From Streptomyces sp. NBC_01306 (lineage in GTDB: Bacteria > Actinomycetota > Actinomycetes > Streptomycetales > Streptomycetaceae), in NCBI RefSeq assembly GCF_026340465.1, contig NZ_JAPEPC010000001.1, forward strand, positions 310,001 through 374,000: a stretch of 64,000 nucleotides of DNA, read 5' to 3'. This document shows positions 33,449 through 42,249 of the stretch, in pieces. Each line of letters begins with the position of its first letter. Position 1 is the first letter of the stretch. A program made the position numbers and the translations under genes. Under the pieces are notes generated by a model, which did no database searches, was not told where the DNA came from, and saw only the letters and a program-made list of their open reading frames with translations.

Positions 33449-33520
33449 TGGTGCGGGTGATGCGGATGGTGTGGGTGATGCAGGTGGCGTGCGTGATGCG
33501 GGTGGTGCGGGTGCGGGCGG
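33449..33520. repeat. Tandem repeat, 18-bp unit, 4 copies
   Basis: Units TGGTGCGGGTGATGCGGA, TGGTGTGGGTGATGCAGG, TGGCGTGCGTGATGCGGG and TGGTGCGGGTGCGGGCGG lie between the Gfo/Idh start and the beta-helix gene stop, inside the operon. Confidence 0.85.
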
Positions 33521-33572
33521 CCCCCCGGAAGGGGCCGCCCGCAAGCTGCCGCTACGAGCAGCTGCACAGGCC

Positions 33573-35795
33573 CTACGGGTGGACGGCGACCTGGGCGAGC
33601 CCGACCCGTCCGGTGCCGGTGAGCTGGATCTTCACGTACCGCGTGTCGGTGTTCAGGTCCAGCACCGTGGGCCGCAGCGCCTTGCCGCCGACGTGGACGG
33701 TCTTCTTGTCCGCCCGGACGTCGAAGCCGGCCGTCGTGGTCGAGGCGTCGTTCCAGATCTCGATCCGGCCGACGTGCCGCACTGAGCCCAGATCCACCTG
33801 CCACCAGGCGCCCTGCTCGGAGAGCGTCCGGGTGTCCGTCGAGGTGTCCCCGTCGATGGCCAGTACGGCGGCGGCCCCGTCGGTGGACGACTGGGTGGCG
33901 GTGCCGGTGCGGGCCAGGTCGGGGCTGAGCTGCTCGACGGAGCCGCGGTGCGCGCCGGCCGCCGAGGCGATCTTCAGCGCCGCCGCCGGGAGCTGTTCCA
34001 GGCGGGTGTGGTTGTCCGTCATGGTCGAGCCGGTCCCCGCGATGGGGGGCGCGTCGGTGTCGGTCCAGTTGCCGCGTGCGGTGTTCTGGATGCCGTAGTC
34101 GGCCCAGTTGGAGACCCACTTGTAGCCGAGCCGGGTCAGGACGTTGTTCTCGACGGTGATGTACGAGGACTGCTCGTCGAGGTAGATGCCGTTGCCGTCG
34201 CGCTCGGTGTTGCCGTACGCGGAGCGGTTGATGTAGTTGCCGGAGACCACCGTGCCGGGCTGGGCGCCCTGGGTGTAGATCGCGCCGCCGTCGTGCTGGG
34301 CGTCCTTGACCTGCATGACGTTGGTGATGCGGTTGTCGGTGATCCGGTTGTCGCGCAGCACCGACTTCTGCGCCTCCGGCTGGTTCCAGCCCCAGCCGAC
34401 CGAGATACCGGAGTAGGGCAGCTGGTCGAGGCTGTTGTGGTCGATCACGAGTCCGGCTTCGTAGCCCGCCCAGACCGCGGCCGCGTCGGTGTACTCGACG
34501 GCGGCGCGGGTGACCGTGTTGTAGGCGAACGTGTTGCGCTCACCAGCCAGTTCGGGCACGGGGTTGGGGTCGGTGTCGCCGATGTACGCGGCGCCCGACG
34601 ACAGGTCGGTGAAGTCGGAGTGGGTGATCCCGGAGTCCTTCGTACCGGCTTCGAGGATCGCACCGGCCCCGCCGAGGTGGGTGAACGACGCCCCGTCGAC
34701 GGTGACATGGCGGCCGCCGTGCACGGTGAGCGCGGCCGACGGCTTGGTGTAGTAGCGGCCGGAGTGGTCGACGGGACCGGTGGCGCCGGTGAGGGTGAGG
34801 CCGGCCTGCATCCCGGCGTAGCCCTCGTCGGTGTCCGGCTGGTGGTAGGCGGCGTAGGCGAAGCCGATCCCCCGGATGGCGACGTCGTGCGCACCGTCGA
34901 CCGTCACCAGCTGCTCCGTGACGGGCGTGACGGCGGTGGTGTGCCGCATGTTCTCGCCCTTGCGCGGCAGGTACGTGATGGTGTGCGTGGCCGAGTCATG
35001 GACGAACTCGCCGGGCTGGTCGAGGAGTTCGGGTGCGTTCTCGAAGAACGCGACACCCGTGTAGCGAGTGGAGTCCACGGTCGTGGAGTCCCAGGCGGGG
35101 CCGGTGCGGTCGGTGCCGCTGGCCGAGTTGGTCCAGCAGGGCTGGGCGAAGGTCATGGTGTCGCCGCTGACCCCGGCGATCCGGCAGTGGTAGTTGCGCC
35201 AGCGGACCTTGATGACGGCCTCGGCGTCGGTGGGCCGCTTCCAGTCGGCGATCCCGGTCGCCTTCGCGCCGGTCATACCGGTCTTGGTGGCGTCGCAGAC
35301 ACTGGCGGCGCAGGCTCCGCCGCGGGCGGGAGTGGCCCGGACGCCGTTGACGAAGAGCTGCCGGGGTGTGACGCCGTCGGGCACCCGGGCGGTCCAGGCC
35401 CCGCCGGACGTCCTGGTCCAGCCGGTGACCGTACGGCCGCCGGAGAGGACGGGGCGGGCGCCGGGCGCCGCGGTCCAGGTGGTGCCGGAGTCGGCAGCGG
35501 TGAGCTTCAGGGCCGCGGTGCGGGTGTACGTACCCCCGGCGAGCTGCACGGTGACGTCATCGCCGTGCAGGGTGCGGGCCTTGTCGCGGGCGCCGTCCAG
35601 GGAGCAGGGGCGGCTGTGGGTGCAGGACGCTCCTGCGCCGTGCGGGGCCGCGTACAGGGTGTCGGTGTGCGAGGGCCGGGCGGCCTGCGCGAGCGGCGCG
35701 GTGGCCAGCAGCGCCGCGACGGCGGCGAGCGCGGTGCCGATGCGGCGGGCGGCCGGGCGGTGGATGGCTGAGCGGTGCGTGGTGCGGCGGTTCAT
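33573..35795 (-). CDS. Secreted right-handed beta-helix protein with C-terminal discoidin-like domain
   Basis: Exported protein of about 740 residues. A signal peptide (IGTALAAVAALLATAPLAQAARP) leads into YAAPHGAGASCTHSRPCSLDGARDKARTL, the usual entry to pectate-lyase-type parallel beta-helices. Many short turns follow (RHVTVDGASFTHLGGAGAILEAG, NTFAYNTVTRAAVEYTDAAAVWAG, NRITDNRITNVMQVKDAQHDGGAIYTQGA, NGIYLDEQSSYITVENNVL). About 610-740 is an F5/8-type (discoidin/CBM32-like) domain: ARTGTATQSSTDGAAAVLAIDGDTSTDTRTLSEQGAWWQVDLG. It is probably a polysaccharide lyase or glycoside hydrolase acting outside the cell on the same substrate as the PL8 enzyme. Its start overlaps the stop of the M1 peptidase gene (ATGA). 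Confidence 0.85.
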   Translation of the reverse strand: MNRRTTHRSAIHRPAARRIGTALAAVAALLATAPLAQAARPSHTDTLYAAPHGAGASCTHSRPCSLDGARDKARTLHGDDVTVQLAGGTYTRTAALKLTAADSGTTWTAAPGARPVLSGGRTVTGWTRTSGGAWTARVPDGVTPRQLFVNGVRATPARGGACAASVCDATKTGMTGAKATGIADWKRPTDAEAVIKVRWRNYHCRIAGVSGDTMTFAQPCWTNSASGTDRTGPAWDSTTVDSTRYTGVAFFENAPELLDQPGEFVHDSATHTITYLPRKGENMRHTTAVTPVTEQLVTVDGAHDVAIRGIGFAYAAYHQPDTDEGYAGMQAGLTLTGATGPVDHSGRYYTKPSAALTVHGGRHVTVDGASFTHLGGAGAILEAGTKDSGITHSDFTDLSSGAAYIGDTDPNPVPELAGERNTFAYNTVTRAAVEYTDAAAVWAGYEAGLVIDHNSLDQLPYSGISVGWGWNQPEAQKSVLRDNRITDNRITNVMQVKDAQHDGGAIYTQGAQPGTVVSGNYINRSAYGNTERDGNGIYLDEQSSYITVENNVLTRLGYKWVSNWADYGIQNTARGNWTDTDAPPIAGTGSTMTDNHTRLEQLPAAALKIASAAGAHRGSVEQLSPDLARTGTATQSSTDGAAAVLAIDGDTSTDTRTLSEQGAWWQVDLGSVRHVGRIEIWNDASTTTAGFDVRADKKTVHVGGKALRPTVLDLNTDTRYVKIQLTGTGRVGLAQVAVHP

Positions 35796-37252
35796 GCGGC
35801 GGCCTTCCAGTCGGGGTGGCCCGGCATCGGCGGGTTGGTGGCGCCGAACAGCCAGTCGCGCAGAAAACGGTCCAGGGTGCGGTCGCCCGTGACGTCGACG
35901 GTGTGCCGGATGAACTGCTCGCTGGTGTACGTCGAGTCCTTGAACCGCCGGACCCACTCGCGCATGATCCGGTCGAACGTACGCTGTCCGACCTGCTGGT
36001 TGAGCGCGTACAGCACGAGCGCGCCGCCGTCGTAGATGTTGGCGCCGCCGAGCGCCTTGGGCAGTCCCGGCGGGCCGTCCTTGGCGCGGACCGCGTCCAG
36101 CGTCCCGTAGGTGGCCTTCATCTTGTCCGCGACGACCGACCAGCCGCGCTCCTCGCTGTACACGGCCGCGTAGTAGGTGGCGGGCCCTTCGTTGAGCCAG
36201 GCCTGCTGCCAGTCGTGCGGGGTGACGGAGTCGCCGAACCACTGGTGGGTCATCTCGTGGACCATGGTGTTCTCGTACGTCGGGTTGCCGTCGGCGTTGA
36301 GCTTGAACCAGTTGGTGCCCATCAGAGTGAGGGTCTGGTTCTCCAGCGCGTCGGTGTAGCCGTCGTAGATGTGGAGCCCGTACGTGGAGAACGGGAACCG
36401 CCCGAACTTCGCCTCCAACCAGGCCAGATGGTCGACGGTGCGCGCGACGATCGGCGCGTAGGTGTCCTCGTGGCCCTGCGGCACGATATGGCGCAGCGGC
36501 AGACCGGTGTGGCTGCTGCCGTACAGATAGGTGCCCTTGACGACCGCGATGCCGAGCAGTTCGGTGGGCATCCGCTCGCGGAGCGCGAAGTGCCAGACCG
36601 CCGAGCCGTCGGCGCGCGGGGTCCGGTGCAGCAACTCGCCGTTGGCGGCAGCCACATAGCCCTTCGGGGCGCTGATGTGGAAGGCCCAGGTGGCCTTGTC
36701 GGACGGGGTGTCGTTGCAGGGCAGGAAGGTGTCGGCGCGGGAGGACTGCACCGCGGACGCGAAGCCGCCCTCGCTGCCGAACACCCAGCCGCCCAGGCCG
36801 AGCCGCTTGTCCTTGCCGTTGCCGTGGTAGCGGATCTCGACGGTGAAGGGCCGGCCGTCGTGCAGCGGACGGGCCGGGGTGAGCGTCAGCTCCTGGCCGC
36901 TGCTGCCTGCCGACAGCTCCCAGCGGGCGGCGTGGCCGTCGACGGTGACCGCGTCGATGGTGTGGCCGTCGGTGTCCAGGTTGAAGGCGGACAGGTCCTG
37001 GGTGGCCCGCGCCGATATCCGCACTGCGGCGGTGAAGTCGTAGGTCACCGGGGTGAAGTCGAAGGTCAGGTCGTAGTGCGTGACCTCGTAGCCGCCGTTG
37101 CCGAGGGTCGGGAAGAGCGGGTCGCCGACCCCGCTGGAGCCGGGCTTCGGATCGAAGGAGCGGGCCAGGGCGGGTGTGCCGAGTACGGGTACGGCCGCGG
37201 CGGCGGCCACCGCCGCGCCGCCGAGCTGGAGGACAGTGCGTCTGGTGGTCAC
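35792..37252 (-). CDS. Secreted M1-family metallopeptidase
   Basis: Zinc aminopeptidase-type M1 enzyme of 486 residues. A Tat-like signal (TTRRTVLQLGGAAVAAAAAVPVLGTPALA) targets export. The zinc site HEMTHQW begins near residue 332 and is completed by the downstream Glu in WLNEGPATYYA. The GAMEN exopeptidase motif appears as DALENQTL. The protein ends soon after the catalytic domain (WLFGATNPPMPGHPDWK), so it lacks the long C-terminal domain of aminopeptidase N, as is common for compact streptomycete M1 enzymes. The GTG start overlaps the binding-protein stop (GTGA). A peptidase inside a sugar ABC operon hints that the natural substrate is a glycoprotein or peptidoglycan-like polymer. Confidence 0.88.
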   Translation of the reverse strand: MTTRRTVLQLGGAAVAAAAAVPVLGTPALARSFDPKPGSSGVGDPLFPTLGNGGYEVTHYDLTFDFTPVTYDFTAAVRISARATQDLSAFNLDTDGHTIDAVTVDGHAARWELSAGSSGQELTLTPARPLHDGRPFTVEIRYHGNGKDKRLGLGGWVFGSEGGFASAVQSSRADTFLPCNDTPSDKATWAFHISAPKGYVAAANGELLHRTPRADGSAVWHFALRERMPTELLGIAVVKGTYLYGSSHTGLPLRHIVPQGHEDTYAPIVARTVDHLAWLEAKFGRFPFSTYGLHIYDGYTDALENQTLTLMGTNWFKLNADGNPTYENTMVHEMTHQWFGDSVTPHDWQQAWLNEGPATYYAAVYSEERGWSVVADKMKATYGTLDAVRAKDGPPGLPKALGGANIYDGGALVLYALNQQVGQRTFDRIMREWVRRFKDSTYTSEQFIRHTVDVTGDRTLDRFLRDWLFGATNPPMPGHPDWKAAA

Positions 37253-38922
37253 TTCTTCCCCTTCTGGACTGCCTCTTCGAACTCGTGACGGGCCTGCTCC
37301 GCGCCGTGCGCCAGGTACTGCTTGGTCAGCTCGGAGTAGTACGACATGGGCTTGCGGCCGGAGACGATGTCCTTGAGGCCGTCCAGCTTGAGCGTGTAGA
37401 GGCTGCCGTAGCCCTTGGAGTCCCAGGTGGGCGACGAGACCTTGAGGGTCGGGTCCTGCTCCATGATCGGGATCATCTTGGCGTACGCCTCGTGGACGTA
37501 CCGCACACCCTTCTCGGTGTCCGTGCTGAACACGGCCGGTACGGCGGAGGCGAGCATCTTCCAGGGGACGGTGGCGTCCTGGCTGCCCTTCTTGGTGAGG
37601 ATCGGGTTGCCCTTGGCGTCACGGGTGAAGTCGGTGCCCTCCACGCCGTAGTTGATGAGGGTGTACTCCTCGCTGCCGAACGGCGACGCGGCGAAGTCGG
37701 CGAGGGCGAGGAGCTGCTTGACGCGCTCGGTGGACGCCTTCTTGATGTGGGTGTTCTGGAGCGAGACGTTGTCCATCCAGGCGATGGCCTTGTCGCTGAA
37801 CGGTGTGATGGGCCGGGGGTCGAACTTCTTGTTGACGGCCGCCATCGCCGCCACATAGCCGGTGCTGGGGGTGTAGTACGACGGCATCCCGTCGTACACA
37901 TAGGCGCCCTTGCCGTTCTTGAACATGTCGGTGTACTGGGACTTCTGCGCGCCCGACATGCCGATCGTGCCGGGGTAGTAGCAGCCCGCCTTGTACAGCT
38001 TGCGCGACGTCTCGACCGCCAGGCGGAACTCGTCCGACTCCAGGTCCGTCGTGAACTTGCCGGTCTTCGGGTCCATCCGCCAGTAGAGGGGCGCCCCCGC
38101 CGACATGGCGAGCAGGTTGGTGGCGCTGGCGATGATGGCGTACTGGTCCTTCTTCGGGCGGGTCAGCTCCTTGCAGACCTCGACGAACTTGTCGAGGCTG
38201 GTGATCTCGTCGAGGCTGGAGACGCCGACCTCGGCGAAGAGGTCATGGCGGTAGAAGCCCGCGCCGCCGGTCCCCATCCGGGAGATCGGGATGCCGAACA
38301 GCTTCCCGCCGAAGATGGCTCCCTCCCAGGCCGCCTGCGGGATCGCCGCGAGGTTGGGGTAGTCCTTGACCTTGTCGCCGGCCAGGAAGGGCGTCAGATC
38401 GGCGCACTTGGCCGCGCAGAACGCCGCCTTGTTGTCGACGCCGCCGGTCTCCGGGTACATGAAGATGTCCGGCAGCGTGTCGCTGGCGACCATCGTGGTG
38501 AACTTGGTCGAGTAGTCGTCGGTCGGGACCGCGGTGACGTCGACCTTCCCGCCGAGCAGCTTCTCGATCGCCTGCCAGGCCGCGTTGTTGCCGCGTGCCG
38601 GAGGGGGCGGCGAGAAGGTCTCCATCGCCGCCGATATCGGCTTCGCGCCCTTGAGGACCTGTCCCTTGGTGGCACGCGGCGTGGTGGCCGGGTACCGGTA
38701 GAAGGCCTGCGGCACACCCGCGGCCGTCCCCGGCAGGTCGGGCTTCAGGCCGATGTTGCGCACGGTGGTGGTGGGCAGCAGGTCGGCGCTCTTGGCCTCG
38801 GCCTTGGCGGCCGTACCGCCGTCGCCGCAGGCGGCGAGCAGCGGGGTCGCGGCGAGGCCGAGGCCTATGCCCGCTCCCAGGCGGAAGAGGGTTCTGCGAT
38901 TCATCGGGGTGGAGCTCGGCAC
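37249..38922 (-). CDS. Extracellular sugar-binding lipoprotein of an ABC transporter (LplA-like)
   Basis: Solute-binding lipoprotein of about 557 residues, the large type paired with LplB/LplC-like permeases. It has a Tat-type signal (NRRTLFRLGAGIGLGLAATPLLAACGDG) with lipobox LAAC. The mature part includes AWQAIEKLLGGKVDVTAVPTDDYSTKFTTMVASDTLPDIFMYPETGG, FGIPISRMGTGGAGFYRHDLFAEVGV and AKMIPIMEQDPTLKV. A GTG at 38922 has AAGGAG at ideal 6-nt spacing; an ATG two codons earlier would abut the ribosome site. Large LplA-type proteins bind oligosaccharides, including uronate-containing ones. It lies 46 bp after the second permease and is coupled to the M1 peptidase gene. Confidence 0.9.
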   Translation of the reverse strand: MPSSTPMNRRTLFRLGAGIGLGLAATPLLAACGDGGTAAKAEAKSADLLPTTTVRNIGLKPDLPGTAAGVPQAFYRYPATTPRATKGQVLKGAKPISAAMETFSPPPPARGNNAAWQAIEKLLGGKVDVTAVPTDDYSTKFTTMVASDTLPDIFMYPETGGVDNKAAFCAAKCADLTPFLAGDKVKDYPNLAAIPQAAWEGAIFGGKLFGIPISRMGTGGAGFYRHDLFAEVGVSSLDEITSLDKFVEVCKELTRPKKDQYAIIASATNLLAMSAGAPLYWRMDPKTGKFTTDLESDEFRLAVETSRKLYKAGCYYPGTIGMSGAQKSQYTDMFKNGKGAYVYDGMPSYYTPSTGYVAAMAAVNKKFDPRPITPFSDKAIAWMDNVSLQNTHIKKASTERVKQLLALADFAASPFGSEEYTLINYGVEGTDFTRDAKGNPILTKKGSQDATVPWKMLASAVPAVFSTDTEKGVRYVHEAYAKMIPIMEQDPTLKVSSPTWDSKGYGSLYTLKLDGLKDIVSGRKPMSYYSELTKQYLAHGAEQARHEFEEAVQKGKK

Positions 38923-38974
38923 GGACATCTCCTTGAGAGAAGGGAGGGAAGGCCGGGGGGTGGCGGAGGCGGGT

Positions 38975-39934
38975 TCAGCCCTTGATGGCGCCGGTGAGCA
39001 CGCCCTTGGTGAAGTAGCGCTGGACGAACGGGTAGACGAGCAGGATCGGTACGACGGCGACCACCAGGACGCCCATCTGCACGGCCTCCTGCGGGGCGAC
39101 GCTCTCGCCGGCCGCGGCGCCGCTGAGGCTCTGGCCCTGGAGGACGAAGGTGCGCAGCACCATGGGCAGCGGCCACTTGTCCGAATCCTGGAGGTACAGC
39201 AGCGAGTTGAAGAAGGCGTTCCAGTACGCGACGGCGTAGAAGAGGCCGACGACCGCGATGACCGCCTTGGAGAGCGGCAGGACGACCTGGAGCAGGATGC
39301 GGAAGTCCCCGGCGCCGTCGACGCGCGCCGCGTCGTACAGCTCCTCGGGCAGGTTCATGAAGAAGGCGCGCAGCACGACCAGGTTGAAGGCGCTCATCAG
39401 GGTGGGGATGACGAGTGCGGCGTACGTGTTGTAGAGGCCGAGCTGGTTGACCAGCAGGAAGTTCGGGATGATGCCGGCGTTGAAGAGCATGGTGAACAGG
39501 GCCGTCATCAGGATGAAGCGGGAGCCCGTGACATTGCGGCGGGAGAGCCCGTACGCCATGCCGATGGTGGCCAGCAGGCTGGCCGCGGTGCCGAAGACCG
39601 TGATGCCCACACTCACCAGGAGCGCCCGGGTCACCACACCGCCGGTGAAGATGGTCCGGTACGCGTCGAGCGTCGGGTGCTCGGGCCACAGGACGAGGCC
39701 GGTGGACTTGATGATGTCGGTCTGTGAGGCGAAGCTCGTGCCGATGACGCCCAGCAGCGGGTAGGCCACGGCGAGCACGACCAGGACCAGGACGATGCCC
39801 TTGCCGGTGAGGCCGAGGCGGGTCGGCCGCTCCATCCACGGCGGACGGCCGTCCGACGGCGTGATCACGGGTGCCGCCGCGAGAGGCGCCGCCGTGACGG
39901 GGGCTTTCGCCGGTGTCTTCTCAGCTGTCCGCAC
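38975..39934 (-). CDS. Carbohydrate ABC permease (LplC/MalG-like)
   Basis: Inner-membrane permease of 319 residues with about six membrane segments: GIVLVLVVLAVAYPLLGVIGTSFAS, ALLVSVGITVFGTAASLLATIGMAYGLS, FILMTALFTMLFNAGIIPNFLLVNQLGL, YAALVIPTLMSAFNLVVLRAFF, and VIAVVGLFYAVAYWNAFFNSLLYL. The EAA loop is ELYDAARVDGAGDFRILLQVVLPLSKAV, where the ATPase would dock. NAGIIPNFLLV is characteristic of the LplC/YtcP subgroup working with large LplA binding proteins. It overlaps the upstream permease by 14 bp. No ATPase is encoded in the operon, so the general sugar ATPase MsiK or a similar one is presumably shared. Confidence 0.92.
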   Translation of the reverse strand: MRTAEKTPAKAPVTAAPLAAAPVITPSDGRPPWMERPTRLGLTGKGIVLVLVVLAVAYPLLGVIGTSFASQTDIIKSTGLVLWPEHPTLDAYRTIFTGGVVTRALLVSVGITVFGTAASLLATIGMAYGLSRRNVTGSRFILMTALFTMLFNAGIIPNFLLVNQLGLYNTYAALVIPTLMSAFNLVVLRAFFMNLPEELYDAARVDGAGDFRILLQVVLPLSKAVIAVVGLFYAVAYWNAFFNSLLYLQDSDKWPLPMVLRTFVLQGQSLSGAAAGESVAPQEAVQMGVLVVAVVPILLVYPFVQRYFTKGVLTGAIKG

Positions 39935-40922
39935 CGCGGTACACCCCTTCGTGGCCGAGACGGTGGGCGAACTTGTTCGCGCCCAGGACGAGGACGGTTC
40001 CCACGACTGCCTTCACCAGGCCGACAGCCGCCGAGATGCCCCACTGGTTGTCCTTGATGCCGTGGTAGTAGACGTAGGTGTCGAGTACTTCACCGGAGCC
40101 GGGGCCGACCGCGTCGCGCTGGAGCAGGATCTGCTCGAAGCCGACGGAGAGGATCTGGCCGAGGTTCAGGATCAGCAGCAGGATGATCACCGGGGCGATG
40201 CCGGGGAGCGTGACGTGCCACAGCCGGCGCCAGCGGCTTGCGCCGTCGATGGCCGCCGCCTCGTACTGCTGCTTGTCGATCCCCAGCAGCGCGGCGAGGA
40301 TGATGATCGTCCCCCAGCCCGCGTCCTTCCAGATGGACTGGAGGGCGATCAGCCAGGGGAAGGCGTTGGGGTCGCTCATCATGTCGTAGCGCGGCAGCCC
40401 CAGGTCCCCGAGGAGATCGGGCAGCAGCCCGGCGCCGCCCAGGACCTGCTGGAAGATCGAGACGATGATGACCCAGCCGATGAAGTGCGGCAGATAGACC
40501 ACGCTCTGGATGAACCGGCGGAGCTTGTCGCTGACGATGCTGTTGAGCAACAGGGCGAGCGCGATCGGCACGGGGAAGAAGAAGATCAGCTGTACGAAGG
40601 CGATCTCGACCGTGTTCGCGGTCGCCGACCAGAAGGCCGGGTCGGCGAAGGCGCTGGAGAAGTTGGCGAAGCCCGTCCACGCGCTGTGCATGTATCCGAG
40701 GTACGGCTGGTAGTCCTGGAAGGCGACCATGTAGCCGAGCAGCGGAATGTAGTGGAACACCACGAAGTACAGCAGTCCTGGCAGGGTCAGCAGCAGCATC
40801 ACCTTGTCGCGCTTGATCCGCTGCCACAGGGACAGCCGGTGCTGGGCGACGCGGGGTGGGGATGGCGCTTTGGACTTCCTGCGCCGCTTGTCCAGCGGCA
40901 TCGGAGGTGCTGTTTCAGCCAT
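39921..40922 (-). CDS. Carbohydrate ABC permease (LplB/UgpA-like)
   Basis: Inner-membrane permease of 333 residues and first gene of the leftward operon. A basic N-terminal tail (PLDKRRRKSKAPSPPR) precedes DKVMLLLTLPGLLYFVVFHYIPLLGYMVAFQDYQPYLGY, the signature entry of LplB-type permeases. Then come AFVQLIFFFPVPIALALLLNSI, FIQSVVYLPHFIGWVIIVSIFQQVLGG and the EAA loop YEAAAIDGASRWRRLWHVTLPGIAPVI. The ATG at 40922 has AGGA 9 nt upstream; the long frame before it is unlike the family. The promoter region carries a LacI-type operator at 40979-40992. It pairs with the LplC-like permease. Confidence 0.92.
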   Translation of the reverse strand: MAETAPPMPLDKRRRKSKAPSPPRVAQHRLSLWQRIKRDKVMLLLTLPGLLYFVVFHYIPLLGYMVAFQDYQPYLGYMHSAWTGFANFSSAFADPAFWSATANTVEIAFVQLIFFFPVPIALALLLNSIVSDKLRRFIQSVVYLPHFIGWVIIVSIFQQVLGGAGLLPDLLGDLGLPRYDMMSDPNAFPWLIALQSIWKDAGWGTIIILAALLGIDKQQYEAAAIDGASRWRRLWHVTLPGIAPVIILLLILNLGQILSVGFEQILLQRDAVGPGSGEVLDTYVYYHGIKDNQWGISAAVGLVKAVVGTVLVLGANKFAHRLGHEGVYRGADS

Positions 40923-40978
40923 GGTGCAGTCCTGTTCGGCTGGGGTGGCGCAGAGCGAGCCTTCTGCCGCCGCAACGT

Positions 40979-40992
40979 AGTAAGCGGTTAAC
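40979..40992. promoter_or_regulatory. LacI-type operator before the ABC operon
   Basis: AGTAAGCGGTTAAC matches the general LacI/CcpA-like pattern TGTAANCGNTNNCA and shares GTAAGCGGTT with the sites at 43403 and 43481. It lies 57 bp upstream of the first permease start. Confidence 0.7.
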
Positions 40993-41150
40993 CCCACCGT
41001 CAAGAGATCGGAGGAAACGTCTGCGTTACTCGATGTTTCTGCCGGAGAGATCGCCCGGATAGGTCCCCAAATAGCGGCGCAAAGGGGGCAGATGGCCACG
41101 CAGATCGCTTGACGTTTGACGTCTGGGCTCCCTAGCGTGCCGCCCATCAA

Positions 41151-41164
41151 TAGAACGCGTTTAC
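41151..41164. promoter_or_regulatory. LacI-type operator before the dehydrogenase/regulator genes
   Basis: The minus-strand reading GTAAACGCGTTCTA is a variant of the same pattern with a perfect AACGCGTT core. It lies 15 bp before the GTG of the 2-hydroxyacid dehydrogenase and would also cover the divergent gap (40923-41178). Confidence 0.6.
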
Positions 41165-41178
41165 TGTCCGGAGGCAGG

Positions 41179-42249
41179 GTGCGAACCACCGACGAGGCAC
41201 CGGCCCAGACCGGTACGGACGAGCCGGACCCGCCCCCGCGGCGGCCTCGCACCGTACTGGCCATGGACCCCGGACTGATCGACGACATCTTCCCGCCACG
41301 GGTACGCACCCGTCTTGAGGAATCGGCCGATCTCCATCCGCCCTATGTCATCAGGGAGTTCAACTCCCCCGATGCAGCCGCCGCGCTGGCCGGCGCCGAG
41401 GTGCTGCTCACCGGCTGGGGCTGCCCGCCCATCGACGCCGGACTGCTGGAGCGGGCGCCGAGGCTGCGGGCCGTCATCCACGCGGCGGGCACCGTCAAGA
41501 CGTTCCTCGCCCCGGAGGCGTACGAACGCGGGGTCGCGGTGTCGTCGGCGGCCGACGCCAACGCGGTACCGGTCGCGGAGTTCACCCTGGCCGCGATCAT
41601 CATGGGCGCCAAGCGCGCCTTCCCGTTCGCCCGGCTCTTCCGCGAACGCCGCACCCACCGCACCGCCGCCGACCTCGACCGGCAGCACTGGATCGGCACC
41701 CACGGCCTGACCATCGGCGTCATCGGCGCCTCCCGGATCGGCCGCCGGGTCATCGAACTGCTCCGGGTACTCGAAGCGGACATCCTGCTGTACGACCCGT
41801 ATGTCACCCCCGCCGAGGCCGAGTTGCTGGGGGCCGTCTCCACCGACCTCGACACGCTGATGGCGACCAGTGACGTGGTGACCGTGCACGCGCCCGACAC
41901 ACCCGTGACCCGGCAGCTCCTCGACGCACGGCGGATCGGTCTGATGCGCCCCGGCACCCTGCTGGTCAACACGGCACGCGGGCGCCTGGTCGACACCGAG
42001 GCACTCACCGGGCACCTGGTCAGCGGGCGGCTCGACGCCGTACTCGATGTGACGGACCCCGAGCCGCTGCCCCCGGGGCACCCGCTGTGGGACCTGCCGA
42101 ACGTCTTCATCACCCCGCACATGGCGGGCGCCCAGGGCAACGAGATCGGCAGGCTCGGCGAGCTGGCCGTGGATGAGCTCTGCCGCTACGCGGGCGGCCT
42201 TCCGTTCCATCACCCCGTCCACCTGGCCGACTTGGAGCGGATCGCATGA
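41179..42249 (+). CDS. D-2-hydroxyacid dehydrogenase
   Basis: NAD-dependent D-isomer 2-hydroxyacid dehydrogenase, 356 residues. Features include the nucleotide motif TIGVIGASRIGRRVIELLR, the substrate-side LLTGWGCPPIDAGLL and AVIHAAGTVK, VTVHAPDTPVTRQLL, the catalytic Arg in LVNTARGRLVD, and the catalytic His in VFITPHMAG. The N-terminal region includes an acidic, Pro-rich extension. The GTG at 41179 with GGAGG at 5 nt was chosen. In a sugar-acid locus, reduction or oxidation of a keto-acid released from uronates is plausible, but the substrate cannot be read off. Its stop overlaps the ATG of the LacI gene, tying enzyme and regulator into one transcript. Confidence 0.87.
   Translation: MRTTDEAPAQTGTDEPDPPPRRPRTVLAMDPGLIDDIFPPRVRTRLEESADLHPPYVIREFNSPDAAAALAGAEVLLTGWGCPPIDAGLLERAPRLRAVIHAAGTVKTFLAPEAYERGVAVSSAADANAVPVAEFTLAAIIMGAKRAFPFARLFRERRTHRTAADLDRQHWIGTHGLTIGVIGASRIGRRVIELLRVLEADILLYDPYVTPAEAELLGAVSTDLDTLMATSDVVTVHAPDTPVTRQLLDARRIGLMRPGTLLVNTARGRLVDTEALTGHLVSGRLDAVLDVTDPEPLPPGHPLWDLPNVFITPHMAGAQGNEIGRLGELAVDELCRYAGGLPFHHPVHLADLERIA

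Noticed and set aside
32457..33785. Long open frame (442 codons) on the plus strand over the Gfo/Idh gene
   Set aside because: It runs antisense to a complete Gfo/Idh gene with clear motifs; its translation is Asp/Val/Gly-rich without domains, a GC-bias artefact.
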